From positions 1 to 64,000 of the forward strand of contig JAEEWG010000001.1 in the NCBI GenBank assembly GCA_016287245.1: DNA of 64,000 bases, read 5' to 3'. Positions within the stretch are counted from its first letter, which is position 1. Each line of letters opens with the position of its first letter. Source of the stretch: Clostridia bacterium (lineage in GTDB: Bacteria > Bacillota > Clostridia > Saccharofermentanales > Saccharofermentanaceae). This document shows, one piece after another, positions 15,768-25,568 of the stretch. Position numbers and translations under genes: made by a program. A model generated the notes under the pieces. That model made no database searches. It was not told where the DNA came from and saw only the letters and a program-made list of their open reading frames with translations.

Positions 15768-18700
15768 ATGACGTTATATGAGTTTGCTATCGAAGCTTCG
15801 TCGGACGAGGAACTGGCGAAGATCGCGCAAGCTATACCAAGTGAAGTGCGGGAGATCCGCATCGATGAGAATTTTGAGGGGATGGAGCTGAAGATCTCTC
15901 TTACGGGTCCGATCCAGTCTTCGCGCGCCCTGAAGGCGCTGGAGATGGAGCTTAGGGCTTTCCTGCATCTTTCTCATGTGCGCATTTATATCCTGAATAT
16001 GCAGGAGGAGTGCGGTATACAGTCGATGCCCTCCGTTCTTCAGTGGATCAAATGGGTCATACAGACCAAGACCGGATATGGTGTGCTCATCGATGATCTT
16101 CATTCGGAAGGCGGCAAGGTGCGCATCGTTCATTCCAATACCCTCTCCGAACTGGAGGAAGGGGAGATCTCCTCCTATATCCATCAGTTCACGACCACAT
16201 ATCTTCTTATAAAGCCGGAGCTTGTTTTCGAAGAGAAGAAACTTGAAGTCTCCGATGATCCGGACTTTTTCTTGAACCAGATGCGCGAACGTGCCAGCAA
16301 GCATGCGAAGAAGGCCCTTGAAGAATCCATGTCCTCTTCGGGTGGATCTGACGATGTCGAGATCACGGTCAGAAGTGACAGCAAAAAGGGGAAGGAAGCA
16401 AGTAAACCGGATACGGAAAACCTCGATAAGAACTCCTGGGAATATAAGTCCATCATGGAAAAACAGGCCGTCAAGAAGGAAAAGAAGACGACTTTCCAGC
16501 GGGGCGGCCAGAAGTTTGAAGATTCGAATGAAAAAGGAACCGTCATCTGGGGACTTGTGCCGCCGGAGACGAAAAAGTATAAGATCTCCGATGCCGTATC
16601 GATGTCGGGAAGCGGTGCGCTTGCGCCTGACCAGCTGATCCGGATGGAAGGGGAAGTCAAGATCCTCGACGGACAGCGTCTCGTCGGAAAGAATAAGAAC
16701 ATGATCCTTTTCAAGTTCTATCTGACCGACAGTTCCTACAGTATCGACTGCGTGGCATTTCCATCTCCGAGAGATGCGGATCTTCTCAATAATAAATTCC
16801 CGAAAGGAACGGGCTATATCGGTGTCTGCGGCACAGTGGCCTACAGCACCTTTGATGGGCAGATCAGCACGACTGTAAAGGGACTTTACTGTGCCGAGCC
16901 GCCGAAGCCTAGGATGGACTTTGCCGAAGAAAAGAGGGTCGAGCTTCACGCCCATACGAAGATGAGCGAGAAGGATGCGGTCATCGACCCGGGTGTACTG
17001 ATCAAAACAGCCTACCGCATGGGGCATCCGGCCTGTGCCATTACCGATCACGGTGTCGTACAGGGCTTTAATGATGCGTATGCGGCCTGGAAGGAATGCA
17101 GGAAAAAGGGCGATGTCCCGGGATTTAAGCTGATCTTCGGTATGGAAGGCTATCTTGTGGACGATGGTCCCTGCATCGCTTATCACCTCGAGGATAATGA
17201 TATTTCTCTGGATTCTTTCGTCGCTCTCGATGTGGAGACAACGGGGCTCGACTGCACAACAGACGGCCTTTTGGAGATCGCCGCCATCCGCTATGTAAAG
17301 CAGGAGGATGGTACCTATAAGGAAGCGGACGTATTTACCACGATGGTCGATCCGGGCCTTCCGATCTCGGATAAGGCAAAAGAACTGACCGGTATCACTG
17401 AAGAGATGATCGAAGGTGCGCCGAAGCCGTTTGATGCGGTCACAGAACTTGCGAAGTTCCTTAAGCCGGAAGATGTTCTCGTCGGCCACAATATCTTTTT
17501 CGATATGGGATTTATACGGGAAGCGGGTTTCCAGATCGATATCGAGCAGCTGGATGAGGATAAGCACCATCCATACCGCGTGAAATTCTATCAGGCAGAG
17601 ATCGATACCGTATCGGCCGTGACATTCCTTTATCCGGATATGCAAAAGCACGGCCTTGCTGATGCCTGTGAATTCTTAGGGATCGTCAACGGATCCGCAC
17701 ATCGTGCAATGGGAGATGCAAGAGCGGCCGGACAGATCCTCCTTCGCGTTATCTCCGACTTCGGATTTACCTCCTGCCGGCAGATGAATACGCATGTCGG
17801 CATGCTTCCGAAAGAGGAAGTCACAAAGAGGAAAACACCGTCGTATCACATCATTTTCCTGGTAAAAGATACGCTCGGTCTTTATAATGTGTACCGCATG
17901 GTCTCGGAAGGGCATACCGAGTATTTCTGCATGCGTCCGAGGATCCCGAAATCCGAGGTCAGATATCTGAGTGCCGGTGTGATCGTCGGCGGGGCATGTG
18001 AAAGAGGCCAGATCTTCCGCGCCGTACACCATGCTTATGTCGAAAACGGCTGCAATATGGACAAGACCCTCGAGTTCTTAAGTTCGGATTCATCCTTTAA
18101 CCGCATGATCCGTCTATACGATTATTTCGAGATCCAGCCGATCTGCAATAACGAATTCTATCTGCGTGACGATGCGTCCGGATTAAAGTCGAAAGAAGAC
18201 CTTATCAACATCAATAAGATCATTTCCGAGATGGCGGAGCGGGTGGGAAAACCCTGCTGTGCCACAACGGATGCGCACTTCCTCGATAAGAAGGACGGCG
18301 AGTTCCGTAAATATATGCTCATGGATATGGGCTTTAAGGATGCGGAGCTTCAGAGCGACCTGTATTTCCGTACCACAGACGAGATGCTCGAAGAATTCTC
18401 TTATTTAGGAGAGCAGCGCTGTAAGGATGTCGTTATCTATGCCCCGGGCAGGATCGCCGAGATGGTAAGAGATGACATCAAGCCGTTCCCTGACGGCACA
18501 TTCCCACCGGTCATCCTGTCTGCACCGGATGACCTGCGTGCGATCGTAAATAAGACCATGAAGGAGATGTACGAGCATGAGGGCGTGATCCCGGAAATCG
18601 TCCAGGACCGTGTCGATAAAGAACTCAATAGTATCATCGGCAACGGATACTCCATCATGTACTATATCGCCTATAAACTGGTAAATAAATCCAATTCCGA

Positions 18701-20408
18701 CGGCTATGTCGTCGGCTCGAGAGGATCGGTAGGATCTTCGCTGGTGGCGACTTTATCCGGTATTTCGGAAGTCAATCCACTGGCCCCTCACAGAAGGTGC
18801 CCGAAGTGTAAGTATTCCGAATTTGACCTTACCGGTACTTACGGCTCCGGATACGATCTTCCGATCGAGCCCTGCCCGAAATGCGGCACAACGATGATCT
18901 CTGACGGACAGGATATCCCGTTTGAGACCTTCCTCGGATTCTACGGAGACAAACAGCCGGATATCGACCTGAACTTCTCAGGTGAATACCAGCCGAGAGC
19001 CCATAAGTATGTTGAAGAGCTTTTCGGAAAGCACCATACTTTCCGGGCCGGTACGATCGGCTGCTTTGCAGATAAGAACGCGATCGCTCTGGTGAAGAAT
19101 ATTTGCGATGCAAAGGGTGAGACGGTCACGGACGCAGAACTGAACCGCCGCGCTTCGGGACTGATCGGTGTTAAGAGAACGACCGGACAGCATCCGGGCG
19201 GTATCGTTGTACTTCCGAAGGAGATGGATATCTACGAGTTCACTCCGGTACAGCACCCGGCAAATAAACTCGACTGCGGTATCACCACGACGCATTATGA
19301 CTTTAACGCGCTGCACGATACGATTTTAAAACTCGATATCCTGGGTCACGATGATCCGACCATGATCCGTATGCTTACGGACCTTACCGGTGTTGATGTC
19401 CAGAAGATCCCGATCCCGGATCCGAAGGTCATGTCGCTTTTCACGTCGACAGAAGCGCTCGGGATCCCGGATGGAACTTCTCCGGCCGGCGCTGCGACGC
19501 TGGGTCTTCCGGAGCTCGGAACCAAGATGGCACGAGAGATGATCAAGGAGACGCAACCGTCCCGCTTCTATGATCTTGTCCAGCTGATGGGTCTTTCCCA
19601 TGGTACGGACGTATGGAACGGTAATGCCCAGGACCTGATCCGAAACGGCACATGTACGCTGGAGACGGTTATCGGATGCCGTGACTCCATCATGACCCGC
19701 CTGATCTACTGGGGACTTCCGAATAAAGAGGCTTTCGACATCATGGAGGCCGTAAGAAAAGGTAAGGTTGCTAAGGGAAAAGAACCCAGATGGCCGGACT
19801 TTAAACAGCATATGCAGGAACACGGGGTGCCGGACTGGTACATAGAGTCCTGTAACAAGATCAAGTACATGTTCCCGAAGGCCCACGCGGCAGCTTACGC
19901 GATCTCGGCTCTTCGTATCGCCTGGTTTAAGGTCAACTATCCGGAGGAGTATTACTGCGCGTTCTTTACGATCCGTGCAGATGAGTTCGATGGTGATCTT
20001 CTTTGTAAGGGGATCGAATATGTCACGGCCAAGAGACTGGAACTGGATAACGGACTTCAGAGACGTAAACCGAATGAGAAATCGCTTTATTATCTCTGTG
20101 AGCTTGTCGAGGAGATGTATCTCAGAGGGATATCGTTTGTTCCTTATGATCTGAATAAGTCGGATGCCGTAAAGTTTATTAAAGTGGAGAAGGGCAAGAT
20201 CCTGCCGCCGTTTAATGTTATCAGCTCGATCAGTACCTCCATGGGTGAAGCGATCGTTGCGGCAAGAAACGAGCGCCCGTTCAGTACGCAGGATGATCTG
20301 GCGACCAGAGCACATCTGGGCCCGTCCGCCATGCAGAAACTCGAGGAGGAAGGGCTCCTTTCCGGTCTTCCGAGAACCAGACAGATGGATCTTTTCGATC
20401 TGCTATAA
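15768..20408 (+). CDS. polC: DNA polymerase III alpha subunit, Gram-positive PolC type
   Basis: About 1546 residues. This is the replicative polymerase with its own proofreading domain. Order: PolC N-terminal domain (1 to about 250), a Lys/Glu-rich linker, OB fold (about 286-380, LIRMEGEVKILDGQ), PHP domain split by the exonuclease (VELHAHTKMSEKDA near 391), DEDD exonuclease (FVALDVETTGLD near 484), then a zinc module (CPKCKYSEF near 1011 and CPKCGTT) and the palm with PDIDLNFSGEYQ near 1064. ATG 15768 lies behind GGAAGGA; a GTG 33 nt upstream is less likely. The priA promoter TGCTATAAT overlaps its stop codon. Confidence 0.97.
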   Translation: MTLYEFAIEASSDEELAKIAQAIPSEVREIRIDENFEGMELKISLTGPIQSSRALKALEMELRAFLHLSHVRIYILNMQEECGIQSMPSVLQWIKWVIQTKTGYGVLIDDLHSEGGKVRIVHSNTLSELEEGEISSYIHQFTTTYLLIKPELVFEEKKLEVSDDPDFFLNQMRERASKHAKKALEESMSSSGGSDDVEITVRSDSKKGKEASKPDTENLDKNSWEYKSIMEKQAVKKEKKTTFQRGGQKFEDSNEKGTVIWGLVPPETKKYKISDAVSMSGSGALAPDQLIRMEGEVKILDGQRLVGKNKNMILFKFYLTDSSYSIDCVAFPSPRDADLLNNKFPKGTGYIGVCGTVAYSTFDGQISTTVKGLYCAEPPKPRMDFAEEKRVELHAHTKMSEKDAVIDPGVLIKTAYRMGHPACAITDHGVVQGFNDAYAAWKECRKKGDVPGFKLIFGMEGYLVDDGPCIAYHLEDNDISLDSFVALDVETTGLDCTTDGLLEIAAIRYVKQEDGTYKEADVFTTMVDPGLPISDKAKELTGITEEMIEGAPKPFDAVTELAKFLKPEDVLVGHNIFFDMGFIREAGFQIDIEQLDEDKHHPYRVKFYQAEIDTVSAVTFLYPDMQKHGLADACEFLGIVNGSAHRAMGDARAAGQILLRVISDFGFTSCRQMNTHVGMLPKEEVTKRKTPSYHIIFLVKDTLGLYNVYRMVSEGHTEYFCMRPRIPKSEVRYLSAGVIVGGACERGQIFRAVHHAYVENGCNMDKTLEFLSSDSSFNRMIRLYDYFEIQPICNNEFYLRDDASGLKSKEDLININKIISEMAERVGKPCCATTDAHFLDKKDGEFRKYMLMDMGFKDAELQSDLYFRTTDEMLEEFSYLGEQRCKDVVIYAPGRIAEMVRDDIKPFPDGTFPPVILSAPDDLRAIVNKTMKEMYEHEGVIPEIVQDRVDKELNSIIGNGYSIMYYIAYKLVNKSNSDGYVVGSRGSVGSSLVATLSGISEVNPLAPHRRCPKCKYSEFDLTGTYGSGYDLPIEPCPKCGTTMISDGQDIPFETFLGFYGDKQPDIDLNFSGEYQPRAHKYVEELFGKHHTFRAGTIGCFADKNAIALVKNICDAKGETVTDAELNRRASGLIGVKRTTGQHPGGIVVLPKEMDIYEFTPVQHPANKLDCGITTTHYDFNALHDTILKLDILGHDDPTMIRMLTDLTGVDVQKIPIPDPKVMSLFTSTEALGIPDGTSPAGAATLGLPELGTKMAREMIKETQPSRFYDLVQLMGLSHGTDVWNGNAQDLIRNGTCTLETVIGCRDSIMTRLIYWGLPNKEAFDIMEAVRKGKVAKGKEPRWPDFKQHMQEHGVPDWYIESCNKIKYMFPKAHAAAYAISALRIAWFKVNYPEEYYCAFFTIRADEFDGDLLCKGIEYVTAKRLELDNGLQRRKPNEKSLYYLCELVEEMYLRGISFVPYDLNKSDAVKFIKVEKGKILPPFNVISSISTSMGEAIVAARNERPFSTQDDLATRAHLGPSAMQKLEEEGLLSGLPRTRQMDLFDLL

Positions 20409-20409
20409 T
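20401..20409 (+). promoter_or_regulatory. Extended -10 promoter for priA
   Basis: TGCTATAAT, an exact TGnTATAAT extended -10, overlaps the polC stop codon (TAA 20406-20408). No -35 is evident. It lies 44 bp before priA. Confidence 0.6.
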
Positions 20410-20452
20410 ATCGGTCATGAAGTCGTGTCTTAATAGAGAATGAGGGAAGAAT

Positions 20453-22696
20453 ATGATCGCCGAAATCGTCCTGCGGGAAAGTATCTGGCAGACCAATAAA
20501 ATATTCGATTATGTCGTTCCGGAGGAGCTTTTGGAAAAGATCCGGGTGGGACAGTATGTGCGCGTTCCTTTCGGTAAAGGGAACCGTCCGAATGTGGCGC
20601 TGGTCCTTTCCTTAAAGGAGACATCGGACTCGAAAGTAAAGCTTAAGAGTATTGAATCCCTCGTGGAAGAAGAGCCCGTATTAAACAGCGAACAGTTGGA
20701 ACTTCTTAAGTTCGTTGTAAAGCGCTATGCCTGCACCTACGGGTCTGCCATGCATCAGATGGTGCCGGCGCTTGTCACGAAACGAACAGGAAGATCCCAG
20801 CTGATGGTGTCTCTTTCAGATCCCGAAAAGGCGAAAGAAGCCCTCGAAAGCGAAGCGGTCGGCTCGATCCAGCAGATCCGCGCGCTGGAATGGCTTTTGG
20901 ATGTCGATGAGATGACGCTTTCCGATATCATGCAGGAACTGTCGATCAGCCGATCCCCGATCGATACACTGGCGAAAAACGGCCTGGTGAATATCCGATC
21001 TGTACGGATCTCCGCGGAAGAACTTGCGGAGAAGGAAAAAAGGAAAGAAGAGCTCGAATTAGTCACCCCTCCCGAAGTCACGCTCAATGAGGAGCAGGCG
21101 CTTGCGGTCAAAGAAGTCGTCGAAGCAAAAGGAAAGCAGGAATTCCTGCTTTTCGGTGTCACGGGAAGCGGAAAGACCGAGGTATATCTTCAGATCACGA
21201 AGCAGATTTTAAAAGAGGGTGGATCTGTCCTTTATCTCGTGCCGGAGATCTCCCTTACTCCGCAGACCGTAGCCCGTATCCGCTCGCACTTTCCGAACCG
21301 GATCGCCGTGCTTCACAGCCGCATGACCGCGAAAGAGCGCTATGACTCCTGGAAGATGATCCAGAAAGGGGAAGTGCAGATCGTCGTCGGTGCAAGGTCA
21401 GCTGTGTTCGCGCCGGTCCAGAACCTGAAACTCATTATTCTTGATGAGGAACATGATTCTTCCTATAAAGCCGATACGCTGCTTCGTTATTCCGCAAGGG
21501 ATGTGGCGAGATTCCGTGCGGGTAGAGCCGGTATTAAGCTCCTTCTTGGCTCGGCGACACCTTCGGTCGAGACCTTCTATGCCGCAAAACATGGTTACAT
21601 GAAGCTTCTGACGCTTAAAAACCGCGCCGTGAGCGGAGCAGTGCTTCCGCATGTCGAGATCGTCGATATGCAGAAAGAAAGAGATACGCATAACCAGTCG
21701 ATCTTCAGCCGAAAGCTTTATACCGCGATGAAAGAAGCGCTCAGTAAGGGCGAACAGGTAATGCTTCTTTTAAATCGAAGAGGTTTTTCGCAGAATGTGT
21801 ACTGTACGTCCTGCCGTTCCATGATCCGCTGTCCCGACTGCGATGTGCCGATGACTCTTCATACCAAGACGATGGGACGACATAAACTCCTGATCTGCCA
21901 TTACTGCGGGAAAGTCATTCCTTCTCCGCAGACATGTCCTTACTGCACAAGCGAATATCTGGCGGTAAGAGGCGACGGGATCCAGAAGCTTGAAGACTGG
22001 ACGCTGCAGGATTTTCCGGATGCGAAGGTCCTTCGTATGGATCAGGATACGACCTCTTACCGGGGAGCACATGAGAAGATCATCAACCAGTTTAAAAACC
22101 ACGAGGCGGATATCCTCGTGGGCACACAGATGATCGCGAAAGGCCATGACTTCCCGAAAGTTTCCGTCGTTGGCATTCTGGGCGCGGACAGTGTCCTCTG
22201 GCAGAGCGATTACCGCGCCAGAGAAAGAGCTTTCCAGCTGCTGGCGCAGATCAGCGGCCGTGCGGGAAGAGGAGATGTTCCGGGAAGAGTCTTCATCCAG
22301 ACAGTAAGTCCCGACCAGGAGATCTATGCCTACGCCGCGACACAGGACTACGAAAAGTTCTTCGAAAGCGAGATCAAGTACAGAGAGCAGCTTTCCTATC
22401 CGCCTTTTAAGGCGATCGGCGGGATCCTTATCACGCATGAAGATGAACAGGCCTGCTCCGTACAGGCCACGATGGTTGCCAATACTCTCCGTGAGATGGC
22501 CGTAAATCTCGGCGATGACATGATGATCCTCGGTCCCTGCCCTGCGGGGATACCGAAACTTATGAACCGTTACCGCTACCAGATCGTGGTCCGTGCGAAG
22601 ACGAAAGGGCTTCTTTCCGACGGATTTACGAAACTTCAGCAGTCCTATGCGGGATATGGCTTTTCCATCTCTACGGATATCGACGCGATGTGGTAA
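20453..22696 (+). CDS. priA: Primosomal replication-restart helicase PriA
   Basis: 747 residues. PriA recognises stalled forks and loads the replicative helicase. An N-terminal DNA-binding domain (IWQTNKIFDYVVPEEL) precedes the SF2 helicase with Walker A GVTGSGKTEVYLQ near 236 and DEEH near 330. A cysteine-rich zinc region lies between the helicase lobes (CTSCRSMIRCPDC, then CHYCG and CPYC, about 453-500), and QMIAKGHDFPKV and QISGRAGRGD are late helicase motifs. ATG 20453 follows TGAGGGAAG. It is probably transcribed from the extended -10 at the end of polC. Confidence 0.96.
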   Translation: MIAEIVLRESIWQTNKIFDYVVPEELLEKIRVGQYVRVPFGKGNRPNVALVLSLKETSDSKVKLKSIESLVEEEPVLNSEQLELLKFVVKRYACTYGSAMHQMVPALVTKRTGRSQLMVSLSDPEKAKEALESEAVGSIQQIRALEWLLDVDEMTLSDIMQELSISRSPIDTLAKNGLVNIRSVRISAEELAEKEKRKEELELVTPPEVTLNEEQALAVKEVVEAKGKQEFLLFGVTGSGKTEVYLQITKQILKEGGSVLYLVPEISLTPQTVARIRSHFPNRIAVLHSRMTAKERYDSWKMIQKGEVQIVVGARSAVFAPVQNLKLIILDEEHDSSYKADTLLRYSARDVARFRAGRAGIKLLLGSATPSVETFYAAKHGYMKLLTLKNRAVSGAVLPHVEIVDMQKERDTHNQSIFSRKLYTAMKEALSKGEQVMLLLNRRGFSQNVYCTSCRSMIRCPDCDVPMTLHTKTMGRHKLLICHYCGKVIPSPQTCPYCTSEYLAVRGDGIQKLEDWTLQDFPDAKVLRMDQDTTSYRGAHEKIINQFKNHEADILVGTQMIAKGHDFPKVSVVGILGADSVLWQSDYRARERAFQLLAQISGRAGRGDVPGRVFIQTVSPDQEIYAYAATQDYEKFFESEIKYREQLSYPPFKAIGGILITHEDEQACSVQATMVANTLREMAVNLGDDMMILGPCPAGIPKLMNRYRYQIVVRAKTKGLLSDGFTKLQQSYAGYGFSISTDIDAMW

Positions 22697-22700
22697 AATG

Positions 22701-22706
22701 TATAAT
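22701..22706 (+). promoter_or_regulatory. Possible -10 element before def
   Basis: A perfect TATAAT hexamer in the 33-bp priA-def gap; no convincing -35. It could add transcription of the translation-related genes. Confidence 0.35.
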
Positions 22707-22729
22707 CATACTTTATGAGGTGAAAAGAT

Positions 22730-23221
22730 ATGGCATTACGTGAGATCGTTGTGGACGGCGATCCGATCCTTCGGAAGAAATCCCGCCCGGTTGAGAAGTT
22801 CGACGATAAACTGAAGATACTCTTAGATGACATGGCCGAGACCATGTATTACGATAACCGCGGAATCGGTATTGCTGCCGTTCAGGTCGGCATCCTCCGC
22901 AGAGCTTTCGTAGTGGATGTAGGAGATGAACATGGAAAACTCGAGTTCATCAATCCGGAGATATATGAAAGAGAAGGCGCAGCTCTTGGCATGGAAGGAT
23001 GTCTTTCCTGCCCGGGCAAGAACGGCTATGTCGAGCGCCCGACACGTATCCGCGTACGTGCACAGGATAGAAACGGCGAATGGTTTGATCTTGAAGCGAC
23101 GGATCTTCTGGCGGTATGCATCTGCCATGAATACGATCACCTCGACGGTATCCTTTTCATCGATAAAATCGTGGAAGTGGAAGAAGATGAATTCGACGAC
23201 GAGGAGGACGGCGAGTCTTAA
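22730..23221 (+). CDS. def: Peptide deformylase
   Basis: 163 residues. It removes the formyl group from nascent N-terminal Met. All three active-site motifs are present: GIGIAAVQVG (motif 1, with V in place of the usual P), EGCLSCPG (Cys metal ligand) and CHEYDHLDG (HExxH). The acidic C-terminal tail is short. It pairs with fmt, which adds the formyl group; the two genes are 2 nt apart. Confidence 0.96.
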   Translation: MALREIVVDGDPILRKKSRPVEKFDDKLKILLDDMAETMYYDNRGIGIAAVQVGILRRAFVVDVGDEHGKLEFINPEIYEREGAALGMEGCLSCPGKNGYVERPTRIRVRAQDRNGEWFDLEATDLLAVCICHEYDHLDGILFIDKIVEVEEDEFDDEEDGES

Positions 23222-23223
23222 TT

Positions 23224-24186
23224 ATGCGTATAGTCTTTATGGGAACGCCGGATCTTGCGGCGACTGTTTTATCCCGTCTTATTTCTGAAAAGTATGATGT
23301 CGTGCTTTGTGTCACCCAGCCGGATAAGCCGGTCGGAAGAAAAATGATCCTTACTGCCCCGCCGGCGAAGGTCGAAGCGGAAAAAAGCGGGATCGAAGTC
23401 TGGCAGCCGACGACGCTCCGAAGCGAAGAAGCACTTCAGAAGATCGCTTCATATGCGCCGGATCTGATCGTTACTGCCGCATACGGCAAGATCCTCCCGA
23501 AAGAGATGCTTGAGCTCCCGAAATACGGCTGTATCAATGTTCACGGATCGCTTCTTCCGAAGTACCGTGGAGCTGCTCCCGTGCAGTGGTCGATCTTAAA
23601 TGAAGACGAGAAGACAGGTATCACGATCATGAAGATGGACGTCGGCATGGATACCGGCGATATCTTAACGCAAAGAGAGGTCCCGATCGGGAAGAGAGTC
23701 CATACGCCTGAACTGATGGACCAGCTCGCGCACGTTGGTGCCGATCTTCTGATCGAGACGATCCCGGGATATATTGACGGTACGATCCTTCCGGTTCCGC
23801 AGAAGGAAGAAGATGCGACCATGTCCCCGCCGATCACGAAAGAGCAGGGGAAGATATCCTGGAACCGTCCCTGTTCCGCGATTGCCGCACAGGTGCGTGC
23901 GCTTTCTTCCTGGCCCGGTGCCTCCACGATGTGGAAGGGCGGAAAACTGAAGATCTACGATGCATGTCCTGCTGAGGATGATTCTTTACTTAATAACTAC
24001 GAAGCAACCCACGGGAAAGCCGTACCCGGCACCGTGATCTACGGGAAAAAGGGTGTTCTCGCCGTGATGTGTGAAGATATGCCGCTCCTGCTTTTAGAGG
24101 TACAGCCCGCTTCCGGCAAGCGCATGAAGGCGATCGACTGTGCCCATAACTTTGAAGTCGGAGCGAAAATGGAGGACGAAGAGTAA
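23224..24186 (+). CDS. fmt: Methionyl-tRNA formyltransferase
   Basis: 320 residues. It formylates initiator Met-tRNA using 10-formyl-THF. NVHGSLLPKYRGAAPVQWSI holds the catalytic Asn/His region and SLLP motif, and the N-terminus MRIVFMGTPDLAATVL and the C-terminal tRNA-binding domain (about 205-315) fit the family. The stop overlaps the rsmB start by 1 nt (TAATG). Confidence 0.96.
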   Translation: MRIVFMGTPDLAATVLSRLISEKYDVVLCVTQPDKPVGRKMILTAPPAKVEAEKSGIEVWQPTTLRSEEALQKIASYAPDLIVTAAYGKILPKEMLELPKYGCINVHGSLLPKYRGAAPVQWSILNEDEKTGITIMKMDVGMDTGDILTQREVPIGKRVHTPELMDQLAHVGADLLIETIPGYIDGTILPVPQKEEDATMSPPITKEQGKISWNRPCSAIAAQVRALSSWPGASTMWKGGKLKIYDACPAEDDSLLNNYEATHGKAVPGTVIYGKKGVLAVMCEDMPLLLLEVQPASGKRMKAIDCAHNFEVGAKMEDEE

Positions 24187-25568
24187 TGACTCCACGTTCG
24201 GACGCATCCAGAAACACGGCATATCGCTGTTTGCTGGAAGTCCTCGAGAATCAGGGCTATTCGAATCTTGTCCTGAAACAGGAACTGCTCGGGTCAGACC
24301 TTCCGGAACAGGGTAGGTCTTTTGTTACCGCCATGGTCTACGGGACCATCACCCGTGTATATACGATCGATTCGATCCTTTCGCCTTTTCTCAAAAAGAA
24401 CCTTCATGACTTGGATCCGTCTGTCCGCACCTGCCTTCGCATGGGCGCGTGGCAGATCCTCTTTTCCTATGGGGTGAAAGACTATGCCGCCGTTTCTTCG
24501 ACCGTGGATCTGGCGCGTGAAGTCTGCCCGAAGGGCTCGGAGAGCCTGATCAATGCAGTCCTCCGTAAGATCGCATCTTCCGGTAAGGACCTTCTTCTTA
24601 AGATCCCGAAGAAAAAACTTGACCTCCGATACTCCGTTAAAAGCGAGATCTCCGGCTGCTTTATCAAGTGGTATGGAAGGGAAAAAACCGAGAAGATCCT
24701 CTCATCTTACCTATCTGTCCCGCCGGTGACCCTAAGAAGAAATGTACTTGCTGTCGGATCCCAGGAGGAGCTTATGGAGAAGCTCTCTTCGGAAGGCGTC
24801 AAAACACGGAAAAACGAAATTCTTCCGGATCTTTGTCTGGATCTTACGGAAAATATAACGGATATCGCCTCGCTTTCCTCGTATCAGAACGGAGACTTCT
24901 CGGTCCAGAGCACCTCGGCAATGCTCGTTGGTGTGATCGCTTCCCCGAAGAAGGGAGATCAGGTCCTTGATACCTGTAGCGCCCCGGGCGGAAAGACGGC
25001 CCATATGGCGGAGATCATGGAAGATCAGGGACATATCGATGCCCTCGATGCCAATGAAGTGCGACTCCGCATGGTAGATGAAACGGCGAAAAGACTTCAC
25101 ATCTCAAATATTACGACACTCGCCTATGACGGTACTTTTCTATCGGAAGAAAAGGAGATACTTCTTAAAGAGTACGATCTGGTGCTCTGCGATGTGCCCT
25201 GCAGCGGTTTAGGACTCCTTCACAGAAAGCCCGATATCCGCGTCTCCATGACCTATGAGAAGATGCAGACGCTTCTTCCGGTGCAGGAGAGCATCCTTCA
25301 AAATGCCTCTCTTCGCGTGAAAAAGGGAGGATATCTGATCTACAGCACATGTACCGTCAACCCGAACGAAAATGAGCTTCAGGTCGAAAAGTTCCTGAAA
25401 ACGCACCCTGAATTCTCAGCGGTTCCGTTTACGGATCTTTTGCCGGAGAAACTGAAGAAAAACCCAAGGCTTTTAGATGAGAGCCGAAAAGGAAGGATGA
25501 CCATCCTTCCGGATGAAGAAGGCATGGACGGTTTCTTTATCGCGAAACTGGAAAGGAGAAGCGGATGA
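24186..25568 (+). CDS. rsmB: 16S rRNA (cytosine-967-C5)-methyltransferase RsmB
   Basis: 460 residues. An N-terminal NusB-like RNA-binding domain (about 1-145) is followed by the SAM-dependent methyltransferase. Visible motifs are DTCSAPGGKTAHMAE (SAM site), CDVPCSGLGLLHRKP (first catalytic Cys) and YSTCTVNPNENE (second Cys). It lies between fmt and rlmN, overlapping both, as is common in Bacillota. Confidence 0.95.
   Translation: MTPRSDASRNTAYRCLLEVLENQGYSNLVLKQELLGSDLPEQGRSFVTAMVYGTITRVYTIDSILSPFLKKNLHDLDPSVRTCLRMGAWQILFSYGVKDYAAVSSTVDLAREVCPKGSESLINAVLRKIASSGKDLLLKIPKKKLDLRYSVKSEISGCFIKWYGREKTEKILSSYLSVPPVTLRRNVLAVGSQEELMEKLSSEGVKTRKNEILPDLCLDLTENITDIASLSSYQNGDFSVQSTSAMLVGVIASPKKGDQVLDTCSAPGGKTAHMAEIMEDQGHIDALDANEVRLRMVDETAKRLHISNITTLAYDGTFLSEEKEILLKEYDLVLCDVPCSGLGLLHRKPDIRVSMTYEKMQTLLPVQESILQNASLRVKKGGYLIYSTCTVNPNENELQVEKFLKTHPEFSAVPFTDLLPEKLKKNPRLLDESRKGRMTILPDEEGMDGFFIAKLERRSG

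Noticed and set aside
15774..17651. Long minus-strand open frame (625 codons) opposite polC
   Set aside because: It lies wholly within the conserved polC frame, has no ribosome-binding site and gives a Leu/Arg/His-rich sequence of no family. It is a by-product of GC-biased codons.
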